From: Brassica napus
Taxonomy: Eukaryota > Streptophyta > Magnoliopsida > Brassicales > Brassicaceae
DNA: 64,000 bases
Reading direction: 5' to 3'
Assembly (NCBI RefSeq): GCF_020379485.1
Contig: NC_063452.1
Location: 59,355,338-59,419,337 of the forward strand
Shown: positions 1-11,546 of the stretch, piece by piece
Layout of the letters: every line of letters begins with the position of its first letter
How positions within the stretch are numbered: the stretch's first letter is position 1
Program-made: the position numbers and the translations under genes
Notes under the pieces: generated by a model
The model's input: only the letters and a program-made list of their open reading frames with translations
Told to the model about the DNA's origin: nothing
The model's database searches: none

Positions 1-2089
1 TGCTAATGTTCTTCATTAGTTATCACTGTCAATTTTTATTTCATAAGTTGTAAACATATTTTATAATATCGAAGGATATTTGGTATAACATAAAACTCCT
101 AAAATACACAAAAAAAATATGCAAATTAATACAAGTTCCAACAGAATAATTTTATATAGTAATAAGATAAAAACTAATAATTCAGATATACAAGCCGCGC
201 CTAGCACTATTTACCAAAATAATATAACAACAGTTGAATCAATAACTTCAAACATAACCATCCTCTTAAAAAGCGATGCATTACTATGTACATATAAAAA
301 GAGTTACAATACAACCTTACCAGAACAAAATCATCTCAATACTATAAAACAATACAACCTTACCAGAAAAAAACCATCGCAATACTATAAAACACAAGTT
401 TAATTCAATTTAATAATATTATACGGAAAAATCTGGGCGTAGTCCAGAAAAACCCTCTTGTTTTTATAATTTTGAAGTTCTACAATATTTTTGCTATAAT
501 ACCATTATTAAAGTCATTTATATTCAAAGTTAAAAAAAATAATTATTGGAAAAATGAATTCATAGACAAAAATGGGTTTTTATTACTTTCTACGTGATTA
601 AAAAACTGGAGTAGGAGCATTAAATACAATTTTAAAAAAATCTTATTCTTATTATTTTTGAAATAATTGATCCGATATTATTCACCTTAAACAAATCATA
701 AAACTATTCTGCCCATGATGTATTTCGTGATGATACTTGGGAGGGACAAACAATATAAATTTCTTTCAAATTGTGTATTGTTATACCAAAATCTCTTTCT
801 TAATCTGTAAATATGTAATTCTTTGAAAATACTTTTCTTTATAAAATACAAATAAGGAAGAAGAAAATAAGAATATGTCTGATATGTAGAGAAAAAAATC
901 TGTTAAGGAATAAGATTTCTTTCTCTTTTTTTGATCAAGGAATAATATTTCTTAAATTACCATATAATCATATTTTTGACCACACACGTCTTATATGATT
1001 TACGGAAATCATGAATATTCGAGTTATCGTTATAATTTACCTTATTAATTTGTTAAATGATAAGATTGGAATGTGTTTAGTTTTTAATTAGTTTCAAATG
1101 ATAAGTTGTTTTCAAAGTTTCTAAATTACTTAGCTAAACGGATAATAAGACGTATATCTTATTTGGTTATTGACATATTTGTAATTTTATTACAACTAAC
1201 CTAAAAACAAAATATTGATTTAAACGGGTGTGCAAATGGACATATTTTTTACAAAATAAATTCTTGTGCAATAACCTAAAAACAAAATATTGATTTAAAT
1301 AGCATGATAGTAACATTCTATACTTTTAAGATCAAAGCTCAGCGCACAAAACACTTTTTAGACCAGTCATGCGTTTATCATCTGATTGTAAATTCAAATT
1401 TAGTATACCTCTTGAAGAGGGTTTATATGTTCGAAAAATGCATCACAGTCGGGGTTGTAACGTTATGCGACAGCTAGCAAATAATATCTGGCGCCTGGTA
1501 GTATTAAGACATGCACCTACTTTTTACGTTTACAACATTTACATTTACGTAAAATATATAATGTTAACTCGAAAACAATCTTACCCCTCTAGATGCCCAC
1601 ATGTAGGAGTAGACGTTCGTTCGCCGTCTAAAAGTATTTTATTACATAAAAATGATGCATAGTTCGAGTGATTGAAATACTAACATGGCTTATGATAAAA
1701 ATCATTATTCAAGTTTATCAAATGATCTAAAATCATTACCTTTTGCCGGTTATAATGTACTTTCATATTTTGTTGACGTGAAAATGAGAAATTTATGGGA
1801 AATATATACATAAATTAGGACTCAAAATGAAGGTCGTATCCAGGGGAGGAAAGAAGAAATTTCCCAAGGACTTGGACATAGCACGTTTCTAAACAACTCT
1901 GTTTATGACTCTTGCATTTTGTATATGATAATAATTATTACTTTTTAGCTGTTAGATATTCAACAGACAAATCTAATCAAGAAAAAAAAATTGGCAACCA
2001 AAGCAAAGTTTATTTATTTCAAATAAGAAGAAAGGTACATTCAAACGGGAATATTAATCCCCAAATCTTAAACAATACATATCATGACT
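1..2089. other. AT-rich intergenic DNA
   Basis: No convincing gene is seen. Short open frames here (for example 119-403 and 1369-1662) have no recognisable domain and a composition typical of random AT-rich DNA. A 27-bp segment is repeated directly at 1198-1224 and 1273-1299, a 75-bp offset. The stretch just before it (about 1140-1199) resembles 27900-27980, next to the large Helitron, so a dispersed repeat is probably present. Confidence 0.6.
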
Positions 2090-2494
2090 TCAAAGTTTAT
2101 CACCTCGAAGCCTTTTAGCAAGCATGATGTCTTTACGCATGATAGTCACTCGCTTGGCATGTATGGCAAACAAATTGGCGTCATGAAAGAACTCAACGAG
2201 AAAAGCTTCAGCTGCTTCTTGGAGAGCATCAATAGCGCTGCTCTGGAAACGTAAGTCTGCCTTCAAACTTTGGCCTATTTCTTTCACCAATCTTTGGAAT
2301 GGAAGTTTTGGGATCAGTGGATATGTGTTCTTCTGATACATTCTGATCTCTCTTAGCGCCACAGTTCCTGGCCTGTACCTATACGGCTTCTTAATGCTAC
2401 GGTTACAGGGTGTTACTCTCATCATATTGGTAATCCGCGGAGGGAGCCTAGCTCCTGTGGACATCATCCTAGCCTTCTGTTTGGAACGAACCAT
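2090..2494 (-). CDS. Divergent histone H3 variant
   Basis: This intronless frame encodes 134 residues; canonical H3 has 136 with Met. The start is the ATG at 2494, since the open frame upstream has only a TTG codon. The histone-fold part is clear: [35 protein letters not shown] and [10 protein letters not shown] all match H3. The tail is strongly altered. K4 is kept (VRSKQ), but the ARKS motif at K9 reads ARMMS and the K27 motif reads MRVTP. Equivalents of K14, K18 and K23 are also replaced, while K36/K37, K56 and K79 are present. Residue 41 equivalent is Tyr as in plant H3.3, residue 87 is Ser as in H3.1, Cys110 is Phe, and Pro121 is Arg. From memory, position matches Arabidopsis HTR15 (At5g12910), an unusual H3. 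The frame is intact, so this may be a working variant or a young pseudogene; expression is unknown. Confidence 0.85.
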   Translation of the reverse strand: MVRSKQKARMMSTGARLPPRITNMMRVTPCNRSIKKPYRYRPGTVALREIRMYQKNTYPLIPKLPFQRLVKEIGQSLKADLRFQSSAIDALQEAAEAFLVEFFHDANLFAIHAKRVTIMRKDIMLAKRLRGDKL

Positions 2495-3415
2495 TATGAA
2501 CAAATAAATTTTGAAATGTGAAAACTTAGATTTGATTGTGAAAGATGCTTCTTGAGAATTTGTGTGTGGTTGAAGACATATATTTATTTACAGAGGATTT
2601 ATGGAAATTAGGAAAAATATCTTTGTTCAAGGAAGTTTAAGATGGTTCTTATCTCCATTGAAAATATTTGACCAACAAAAACCATGAAATTTTTTTACTT
2701 TTTAAGAATAAAAAAATAATCGTTTATTTCCTCTAAAACCAACGTTCAATATATTTTTCTTTTCAGATTGTGATAGGTGGTGATTTGCGATGACCAATAA
2801 GAATCAAAATACATAAACTGAAATTTAAGAAAAGCTTATCCCCATTTTTATAACATAGGAAAATTATCAAATATTTCTTCTAAATTAGTTTTGAAAAAAT
2901 ATATATTAGTATAAATAATAACTGTCAAGGGAAAATATGAACTTAGTGTTCACAACGTTAAAATGATTTAACAAATAAAGACCATGGTTTTGTTTCAAAA
3001 TACAAAATCAAAAACAAAAAAAAATAGATAAAGAACCAAAAAATGATAATCTTTTCTACACTGAATTTCATATCCATGTTAGTGAGAACTATGGGTTTAA
3101 TCCACGCTACAAAGAAATCATTTTTAATAAATTTTGACCATATTTTGGATTGTTAAAAATTCAATATTGACCATATTCTTGTTTGCAAAAAAAAAAAAGA
3201 AGACAAATAACCAACAAAATGATATTCCCTTTGTTTTTTTAATAAATGACATTTTGAATATTGTTTGTTCCAAATTACATGATTTTCAATTTTCAATGTA
3301 AAATTATTATGTTTTTATTTTTTCTATTCTGCATATTATTTTTCTATTGTTGATTATGGTCAGCAAGATAATTAATGAAGTTTTTGTTCAGAAAATGTAT
3401 AAAACTAAATGGTTT
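2495..3415. other. Upstream region of the H3 gene, AT-rich
   Basis: This should hold the promoter and 5' UTR of the minus-strand H3 gene, but no definite element is recognised. Around 3060-3100 there is a degraded partial copy of the unit that becomes a tandem array at 3416. No gene is seen. Confidence 0.4.
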
Positions 3416-4031
3416 CCTAAACTGTTGTACAACTACAAAGCGTCAAATGAAAAAAAAACGAAAGAAGTATTTTTTTTTCTGAATTGAATTCTGTGTCCGC
3501 ATTAATGAGAATGTATAAAATACAATCAAATGTAAAAAAAAAAATATTTTCTTAATCGGTGTGTACAATTATAAAGCATCAAATAGAAAAAACGAAAGGA
3601 GTACTTTTTCTAAACTGAATTCCATGTTCGTGTTAATGAGAATGTATAAAGTACAATCAAATGTAGAAAATTAAATATTTTCTTAATCGGTGTGTACAAC
3701 TACAAATCGTCAAATGGAAAAAAATGAAAAGAATACTTTTTCTAAACTGAATTTCATGTCCGTGTTAATGAGAATGTATAAAGTACAATAAAATGTAGAA
3801 AATTAAATGTTTTCTTAATCGGTTTGTACACCTACAAAGCGTCAAATGGAAAAAACGAAAAGAGTACTTTTCTAAACTGAATTTCATGTCCGTGTTAATG
3901 AGAATTTATAAAGTACAATCAAATGTAGAAAATTAATTTTTTTCTTAATCGGTGTTTACAACTATAAAGCGTCAAGTGAAAAAAGCTGAGGAAGTACTTT
4001 TCTCTAAACTGAATTACATGTCCGCGTGAAG
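3416..4031. repeat. 131-bp tandem repeat array, about 4.7 copies
   Basis: A unit of about 131 bp is repeated head to tail. The marker cttaatcggtgtgtacaa or its variants starts near 3416, 3551, 3682, 3814 and 3944, giving periods of 135, 131, 132 and 130. Each unit also carries cgtcaaatggaaaaaacgaa and the phrase cgtgttaatgagaatgtata. Copies differ by a few substitutions and short indels. The array ends about 20 bp before the target-site duplication of the LINE at 4063. No open frame is shared by the copies. Confidence 0.85.
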
Positions 4032-4110
4032 AGAGTTTAATAATTTTAAACTGATTTGGAAGTTTTTTTTTTTGAACACACCCATACCATATATTAAACT
4101 TGCAGCCCAA

Positions 4111-7100
4111 CTAAGAGTAGCTGGTGGTAGCCAAATACAATGCTGATTTAGCGAGTGAATCAGCTAAGGAGTTTAAGTTTCTAGAGACATAAGAAAACGC
4201 AATACAATCAAAGGAAAGGGATAGATGCTCGATGTCCCGGGAGATTCCGTAGAGATCCTTCGGGTGATTCTTCGAGTTGATAAGAGCAACAAGTGCTTGA
4301 CAATCTGTTTTAATCTAGATTCTTGTGAAACCGGCCTCTAGGGCATTTAGAAGAGCCGACCTGATAGCTAGCGCCTCCGCTACTAACGCTGAAGATGTAT
4401 TCTCAAAAGACGTCGTCCCCTGGTGCAGTTGGTCGTCCTGCTGTGAGATGAAGATCCAGCCACATCCTGCTCTAGATGAGGTAGCATGCCAAGCTGCATT
4501 AGTAAAACAGAGAATACTTGCAGGGTCTATGGGTTGGATCGGAGCATGTGTTCATGTCGCTGCGGTATGATGGATGCTTGAGCTTGGTGCCATTCTCTTG
4601 CGTTTCGAATGGCCTTAGTAAGGATCTCCACAGGCGTCGAATCTCTGTTCTCGAAGATGTAGAGGTTTCTTGCTGTCCATATGCCCCAAACGATCCATGG
4701 AAAGATGTCTCCGGCCAGCCCCCACGGTGGTAGCATGATACCTGAGACCGACGCCAAGAGAGCTGCACTAAAGGAGTCACAGTTCACTGGGTTGAAATTT
4801 GAGGACCAAATCGTGTTACTCCATATATGTCTCGTATGGGAGCAGTGGAGGAAGATGTGTTCTGCAGTTTCTAACTCACAGCAATACCTGCATTCCACAT
4901 TAGCCATAAGGCCGCGCTTTGCCATGTTCTCTCCTAGGGCCAAGGCCCCTTGGACTAACTTCCATAAGAACAACTGTAGGTTTGGCGAGGTCTTTCGATT
5001 CCAAATTGCTTTAAAGGTCCGCTGGTGTTCAACTGTTGAATCTGCTTCAGCTGCTGTTGCTGCATAATAGCCAGACTTGGCTGAGAACACTCCTGATTTG
5101 GAAGCCAACCACATGTAGGAATCAGTCGCCCCTGTGACACTCGGTTTGATGCGCAATATCTCTGGTACGTGTTGGGGAAGGATGTCCATTACTTTTGGTA
5201 GATTCCATTCCAAAGTTCCTCTGCAAAGGAGATCTGCGACGTAAAGATCTTGGTGTTGCTCCTACATAGGGCCAACTGGTCTCACAGGTTTGTCCATACT
5301 TAGCCAAGGGTCTTTCCACACCCGTGTAATTTCTCCATCTCCAATGGCTATGCTCAGATTGGTTACAAGCAGATCTCTTCCCACCAGGATCCCTCTCCAT
5401 CCATGTGAGGCAGTCTTCGGTGCATCTACTTGTAGGAAGGGGGCTTTACTACAATATTTGCCTCGTAAAACTCTTGACAATAAGCACTCCGGCTTCGTGA
5501 TGATCCTCCAGGCCTGCTTGGCTAGCAGGGCCTTGTTAAAGGCTTGGATATCTCTGATCCCTAAACCTCCCAGTGCCTTTGGGGCGGTAATTCTATCCCA
5601 AGCTACCCAACACATCTTTTTCTTTTCTGGAGACGAGTCCCACCAGAATCTAGTAAGAGCGGACTGAATTCGAGTACACAAGCTTACTGGTAGGAGAAAG
5701 CAAGTCATGGCAAAGGACGGCATTGCAGTGAGTACCGCCTTTAACATGACAAGTTTACCCGCACTCGAGAGGTGTTTAGATGCCCAACTCGCGCCTTTGA
5801 TCTTGATCCGGTCCACTATACTTGTGAAGAGATCTTTCTTTCGTCGGCCGAAATGTTCCGGGAGTCCTAAGTATTTTCCTACTCCGCCTTCTTGTGCAAT
5901 CCCGAGGTGTGATTTAACACGTTCCCGTATTACCTGCGGGGTCTTTGCTGAGAAGGAGATCGAAGATTTATCAGTGTTGATTAGCTGACCGGAGGATGTT
6001 TTATACTGTTGTAGAATCTTCATCAATGAGGTGCAGCTCTGCTCTTCCGTGTCCATGAAAAACATGGTGTCGTCAGCAAATAAAAGATGGTTTAATTGCG
6101 GAGCCGAAGTGGCCACTTTCAGACCCGAGAGGTGTCCACTGCCTTGAGCTCGCCTGCACAGTTTGGACAGTACCTCTCCACATAAAACGAATATATATGG
6201 AGATAGAGGGTCTCCTTGCCGGATTCCACGTGATGGTATCACCTTTCCATGTACTGAATCATTGACAAGGAAAGAGTACGAGACGGAACTCACACACTGC
6301 ATAATTAAGTTCACAAAGGTGCTTGCGAACCCAAACCTTTCTAGGACTGTTTCAATGAAGTGCCATTCAAGACTGTCGTAGGCTTTACTCATATCAGTCT
6401 TTACTGCCATAGAGCAATGAATTTCCGCCTCCAATGTCTTAAGTGTATGGAGGATCTCATGGGTGATGAGTATATTGTCGGATATAGCTCTCCCGGGTAC
6501 GAATGCCGACTGTGTCTCTGAGATGATATCTTGGAGTATAGGATTGAGTCTGAGAGAGAGAATCTTTGTGATGATCTTGTACGAGACGTTACACAGGGCT
6601 ATTGGGCGGTACTCGGACACCAATTTAGCCCCTGTGACTTTAGGTATCAACCGAACATGCGTAGAGTTTGAAGCAGGCGACATATATCCGGTTCTGAAGA
6701 AACTTTGTATCTCCGAAATCAAGGCAGGTCCGATTGTGCTCCAGTTGGAGTGGAAGAAGCTGGCTGAGAAGCCATCCGGGCCTGGTGCTTTATCCGGATG
6801 AATGAGGAACAGGGCGTTTTTGATCTCAGGTCCCTCAGGTATCGATGTGATTCTATCATTAGTTGAGGCAGAGATGCATTGAGTGATGGCCGATGCAACA
6901 ATTGCTCTCGACTCAGTAGAAATTTCGCTTGTAATGACGGATGAGTAAATATCAGAGAAGTAGAGGCTAATCTGGCTAGCAATTTGATCTTCTTCATAGT
7001 ATGATGTACCATCTTGATATTCTATTACCATCATACGGTTTCGAGCTTGTCGTCCTTTAGCTACAACGTGGAAGTAGCCCGAGTTCTTGTCCCCTAATGA

Positions 7101-8123
7101 TAGCCACATAACTCTGCTCCGCTATCGCCAAAAATCTTCCTCTGCTTTGTAGGCCATTCTTAGCTTCACGTTGAGGGAAGCAATGAGATTCTCATCACCT
7201 TGCGGGTTAGTCAATTCTGTTTCCAGCTCTTGTTTTAGCTTGCTAATCTTCTCCTTGCTAATGAAACATTGTTCGCGAGACCAATCTGAGATAGCTCTTC
7301 GGCACATAGCCAGTCGGGTGTCCACCGAGGCTGCTGTATTGGAGTTCCAAATCTCGGTGATTAAGTTCCTCACATCAATGTTGTCTCGAAGTTTCCGATC
7401 ATACCGGAAGAGACGCCCTTTGAGTCGTTTTGCTGAGTCAAAGACTGTGATCAACGGTCTATGATCCGAGCTCTCAAAGTTGAGATATTGACATCGTCCA
7501 GTCGGGAATCTATCAGACCAGGCCGGGTTAACCAGTGATCTATCCAGTCTGCAGTAAACCATATAGTTTCGTTGTTTGCCTCTCCACGACAAGCTGTTAC
7601 CCGAGTGTTTGAGGTCGAACAAATCACAGCTAGCGAGCATGTTTCGGAAGGCTCCAAAAGTACCTTCTGCCCTTTCCGGTCCCCCTGATTTCTCGCTATT
7701 GTCGACAATTTCGTTGAAGTCACCGGTTAGAAGCCATGCCTCGTTTCGTAGGAGTGATAGCTCAATCAGATAGTCCCATATGATACTTCTATGTGGTACT
7801 TCCGGTTCTCCATACACAAAGGTAACAAAGACAGTAGCTCCTTTATGAGTAATAATAGTGTCTATTACATTCTTTGAAGAAGATAAAACACGAAGGTCGA
7901 TATCATGTCTCCAATAAAGGGTGAGTCCTCCACTGTTAGGTCTCTCCGGGGGAACTAAAAAGTGTTGATCCGTATCCATGAACTCAAGTTCTTTAAGCAC
8001 AAATGAATTAGGATTCTTGGTCTCCATGAGGAAAATGATATCTTGGGATGCTTGGCGTCGCAGCTCCCTAATATGCTGGACTGTCGTGGGGTTCCCCAAC
8101 CCACGGCAGTTCCAGCTCAACAT
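4111..8123 (-). pseudogene. LINE ORF2 polyprotein: endonuclease, reverse transcriptase, zf-RVT, RNase H (broken)
   Basis: The start is MLSWNCRGLGN at 8123. The endonuclease (8123-7122) keeps its Glu (LMETKN), GDFNE and SDHRP motifs. A TAG at 7122-7124 breaks the frame where the second LINE has an open codon (WRQRS-type context). Reverse transcriptase (7109-5262) has the motif TDMSKAYD, the GIRQGDPLSPY motif and FADD. A TAG at 5262-5264 precedes the zf-RVT region (5213-4527), with FLWKLVQGALALGENM and Cys/His pairs. A frameshift between about 4600 and 4530 moves the reading into the RNase H frame, which carries another TAG and ends at the TAG at 4111-4113. The first RNase H catalytic Asp is Asn (FTNAAW, against FVDAAW in the second copy). 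Confidence 0.88.
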
Positions 8124-8277
8124 TGCTAGGGAAGATCGGGAGTTAGCCGAGGAAAATCTGTCTTTTTCCTCGAGCTTGCCGGTATCAACACTATTGGTGG
8201 TGTAGTGGCTGATGCGGCTGATGCGGCTTGTTGAGTAGTCCGTCTTGTTCCAGCACGTGAGGTTCCAGCTCGTGAGG

Positions 8278-9849
8278 TTACCCCCGGTGATCCTTGAGTC
8301 GAGCTAAGTTTCTCTTCTTTGAGCCCATGCCGGAGTAGGTTTTTGGGCTTACCCTAACGGTAGCTCTCCTTTCACTAGGCTTAGGAGGGCGCCCGCGTTT
8401 CCTTGCGGGCCTGGCTGAGTTATCAGTTGTTGTGTCTACCTGAGCTACTGCAATTGAGGTATCTGCTATTAGTAATGTCTCAGATCGAGCCATTCCTGAA
8501 GATGTTGAAGCTTGAAGGATTCTTGTAGCTGCTTCTTCTACATCTCCATTCATCTCACTCTGCAGAACCCGTTGCTTTCTTGCTGCACTTTCCATAGGGT
8601 CAGGGCATTTTATGTATTGGAGAGTAGCCTATCTAATATCTTCCATCACCACTTCTATTGTAGGTTGCTCATGACTAGGTGGGAAATCTACAGCTTCCAA
8701 GTTACGCCCAACTGATTGTCTTGGAGGCTGAAAATGGGCACTTGGGGGGGTAACTTCCTGTTCAAGTAATGGTGATTTAGCTTTCCACTGGAGAACAGGG
8801 GATCTGCGCTTGCTTTCTCCGCTACTTCCATCTCCATGTCTATCTTCCTGGTTGTTATGTCGACGCCTCGTGTATGGAGGGGATGAGTAGTTATAGGGGT
8901 TGATATCCTTCTGCCTTTGTGTAGTGCGGGGATTATTCTGGTAGAATGAACTTCGTGATAGCTTGTTGCGCGGTCCCGGGGGGTGCAAAGTAGTAGAGGA
9001 GATTCTATTACCAAAAGCTCGCCCGTGTCGGTCCAAGCGTTGTTGGAACGGCTTGGTGTGACGCTCAACTGGTTCTCTTGTTTCTCTAACTTTTGGCTGA
9101 GGGGGTGTAGATGATCTTTGGTCCTTTAGTTGCTCTGAGACAAAATCCTCTGTTCGGGGGGGGGGGGGGGGGGGAACAGTAGTGGTTCTCTCTGGACATT
9201 GGGATTGTAGATGGGAGAGACGGTAGCAGTTAGTACAATGGTTACCTAAGTTTTCATATTCCAATGAGATAATGCTTTCCTCTCCTGAATCGTAATCCAT
9301 CGCTGCCTCCATTATCAGTGGTTTGAGGCCATCTACTATCACTCGAACCCGAGCTAAAGTTTTGGTTACTTCGTACGTCTCCAGTTCTCCTAGTTCGAGC
9401 CCTATGTTGCGCACCACCTTTTCATGCCAGTAGTGAAGAGGAATGCCTCTAAGCGAGATCCAGAAAGGGATCTGGGATGGAAACGTTTGCGAGATAACCG
9501 GCTCCCATCTTTGGATTATAATCATCCACCTGCCATATTGATAGGGTCTGTTGTGGAGGGTGTCTCTTAAGTCTTCCTCTCTGTTGAAATGGAACTGGAA
9601 GCAGCCGTTGCCTAGGTCTGAGCCTGAAGAAGCGTCCAAGTTCCATTTTCTCGCAAGGTAAGGTAGAACCGCACTCATCCTTTGTTCCCATGTATTTGTC
9701 AATCGTCCCACCAAGGTCAGAGAGTTCTCCTTGATTAGGTCTGTAGGATCAAAGTCAGGAGCTCGCATGCGGAGTCGTGGCGGTCCTAGAGCTGGAGGGT
9801 TACTAGCAAGGGCTTTACCCTTTTATGCTACCGTATATCTTGTTGTCAT
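8278..9849 (-). pseudogene. LINE ORF1 protein: DUF4283, CCHC zinc knuckle, basic C-terminus (two nonsense codons)
   Basis: ORF1 binds the element RNA in L1-type retrotransposons. The ancestral ATG is probably at 9849 (MTTRYTVA), followed at once by an in-frame TAA at 9823-9825. Translation could restart at the ATG at 9768. DUF4283 follows (SDLGNGCFQF, NRPYQYGRWMIIIQRWEP, PFWISLRGIPLHYW), then a zinc knuckle of form C-x2-C-x4-H-x4-C (CTNC, H, C). A proline stretch is encoded by a 19-base homopolymer at 9156-9174. A TAG at 8629-8631 interrupts the frame, yet the sequence continues in frame (ATLQYIKCPDPMESAARKQR) to 8278 and includes an AT-hook-like KRGRPPKP. The continuation matches the C-terminal region of ORF1 in the second LINE, so this is a broken single ORF and not two genes. 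Confidence 0.85.
9156..9174. repeat. 19-base G homopolymer inside LINE ORF1
   Basis: Nineteen consecutive G on the plus strand encode the ORF1 polyproline stretch on the minus strand. Length may be unstable or misassembled, and a G-quadruplex is possible. Confidence 0.9.
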
Positions 9850-10416
9850 CTTGCTGAAATACTCAAGGAGCAGAGTATTTATGTAAGTCTTGTGGAGCTT
9901 TTGTGTTAGACCGTAGAAACTGAGAGTGACTTTGAATATGCCGAGTCGTAAGTGCTGTGTATGCTGATTGTAGACGAGCGAACCGGGGAATCCTGAAACG
10001 ATGACTCGTGGAGGTTTTTGGTAGAGGAGTAACTGTCGACTCTACCCTTTCTTCAAAAGGTCCTGTGGTATAGAACTATGAAATTACATCTCAGAAGCTT
10101 CTTTTCCATCTCACGAGTGTTTTGAGATCCAGAGGAAAGGCCTACACGGCCTCCACCGCCGAAGTTCGCCGAGGATGGAGCAGAGGTGGTTTTGAGATTT
10201 GAAAACTTTCTAAAAGGGGAAACGTAACCGGGTTGGTAAGGGGGTCAGACAAAAGTTTGTTTAGTAACCATGATTAGAAAGGCAATAAACCAGAAAGATT
10301 AAATTTAAAACCGTGGGAAAGTCAAACCAGCTCTACTAATACTGCCTCGAGAAAGTCGTCTGGGAAAAAAATCACTGGGTTATATTTGGGGCCCAATATC
10401 TGTCCTGATCTGGAAG

Positions 10417-11330
10417 TTAAGATTTACTTTACGAGCAATTTAATTTATTTTTGAGCAATTCACCAATTTTTATATGGAAACATATGATTTGTTTGTAATA
10501 TGTTTTGACCATATTTTCATAGCACAGACAAATTTTATATATGGGCTATTTATAATGTTTATATGTTAAAATCATCTTGACTTGAACATCTTTTCAACAA
10601 AATACAAAACTCACATTAAATACTGAGACTCTTTATGTTATATAAATCTCAAATAACAAATCATCGATGTGGTATTAAAATATATTTACAAAATTATTTC
10701 TAATGAACTTAGCTATGTGACCCTACATTTTTTTGTCAGCATGTGACCCTACATTTTAGTTACTATTATTTGTAACTTTTTTTATCAGCATTCATTTTTG
10801 GTTGTATGTTATTGAAATGAATCCTTAACATAGTCACAGCCAAAACAATATTTTCACTCTACTATCACTAACAAAAACATTTGTATTTTACTAAAGTGCG
10901 ATATGGTTATAAGTTATAACATTAAATAGTACAGAACAAAGCATTCAAATAGTATAACATTTGTTGTTTACTTCCCATTGATCAGGAGCTCTGTTTAGAC
11001 CTCTTCATAAGCTCTATGAAATCGCTAAATGCTGCACACACAGATACACACAAAAATTACACATGTTCTACTCTTTTTGACTTTTCAATATATACATTTG
11101 TAACTAAAATGTCTTTCACTGAGTTTCTATTAAATATACATAAAAAGAAAGGGAAGTTATTGTTATCAGAGATGTGAGGTCAGGGTGGTACTGGAGAGAT
11201 ATGACGTTCATCGCTAGGAAAGATAGACCGCACAGCTTCCATCATTGAGATTGACACGTCACTTCTACCCCTCCAGGAAGTAAAGCTGGGTCAACCACAG
11301 TTGTTGTATGACCAAGAATTACATAAAAAG
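10417..11330. other. AT-rich intergenic DNA
   Basis: No gene is recognised. A short duplicated phrase, atgtgaccctacatttt, occurs twice near 10715-10755. The block at 11170-11330 is less AT-rich, but its reading frames are closed. Confidence 0.5.
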
Positions 11331-11342
11331 AGGCAACGTTAA

Positions 11343-11546
11343 CCAGGGTTTGTGGCCTGGTCTAGCCCGGTAATGATTAACTTGAAGGTATAAATTCAAC
11401 ACGGTGAAGTCATCGAATTTCGAATCCAGACCACTGGAGAATTAACATTTCGGCATCGCCAGAGATAGAAAACCGACACTTGGTAACACGTGACTAGTCT
11501 GGATCATTTCTCTTGGTCCAGGATACCTTTGTATAATTAAAAAAAA
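11343..11546 (+). mobile_element. tRNA-derived SINE with poly(A) end and target-site duplication
   Basis: The element shows a box-A-like stretch (tggcctggtctagcccgg, about 11353-11370) and a box-B-like tttcgaatcc at 11418-11427, the internal polymerase III promoter spacing expected of tRNA-derived SINEs. It ends in an A run at about 11539-11547. The flanks carry aggcaacgttaa at 11331-11342 and aggcaatgttaa at 11547-11558, an 11 of 12 match interpreted as the target-site duplication. The sequence style resembles Brassicaceae SB/S1-type SINEs. It would be non-autonomous and depend on L1 machinery such as that encoded by the nearby LINEs when they were active. Confidence 0.75.

Larger units (their letters stand above)
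4063..10404 (-). mobile_element. L1-type LINE retrotransposon, near full length, inactive
   Basis: A 6.3-kb element lies in reverse orientation. It carries ORF1 (DUF4283 plus CCHC knuckle) and ORF2 (endonuclease, reverse transcriptase, zf-RVT, RNase H), the standard plant L1 layout. Its 3' end is an 11-base T run at 4063-4073, the poly(A) tail seen from the other strand. A probable target-site duplication flanks it: ctgatttggaag at 4051-4062 and ctgatctggaag at 10405-10416, with one mismatch. The 5' leader from 9850 to 10404 is about 550 bp and GC-richer than the flanks. At least five nonsense codons and one frameshift make it inactive. A similar but distinct element lies at 20745-27447 in the same orientation. 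Confidence 0.9.

Noticed and set aside
119..403. Plus-strand open frame of 94 codons
   Set aside because: No recognisable domain, low-complexity Asn/Thr/Ile content, in AT-rich DNA with no support.
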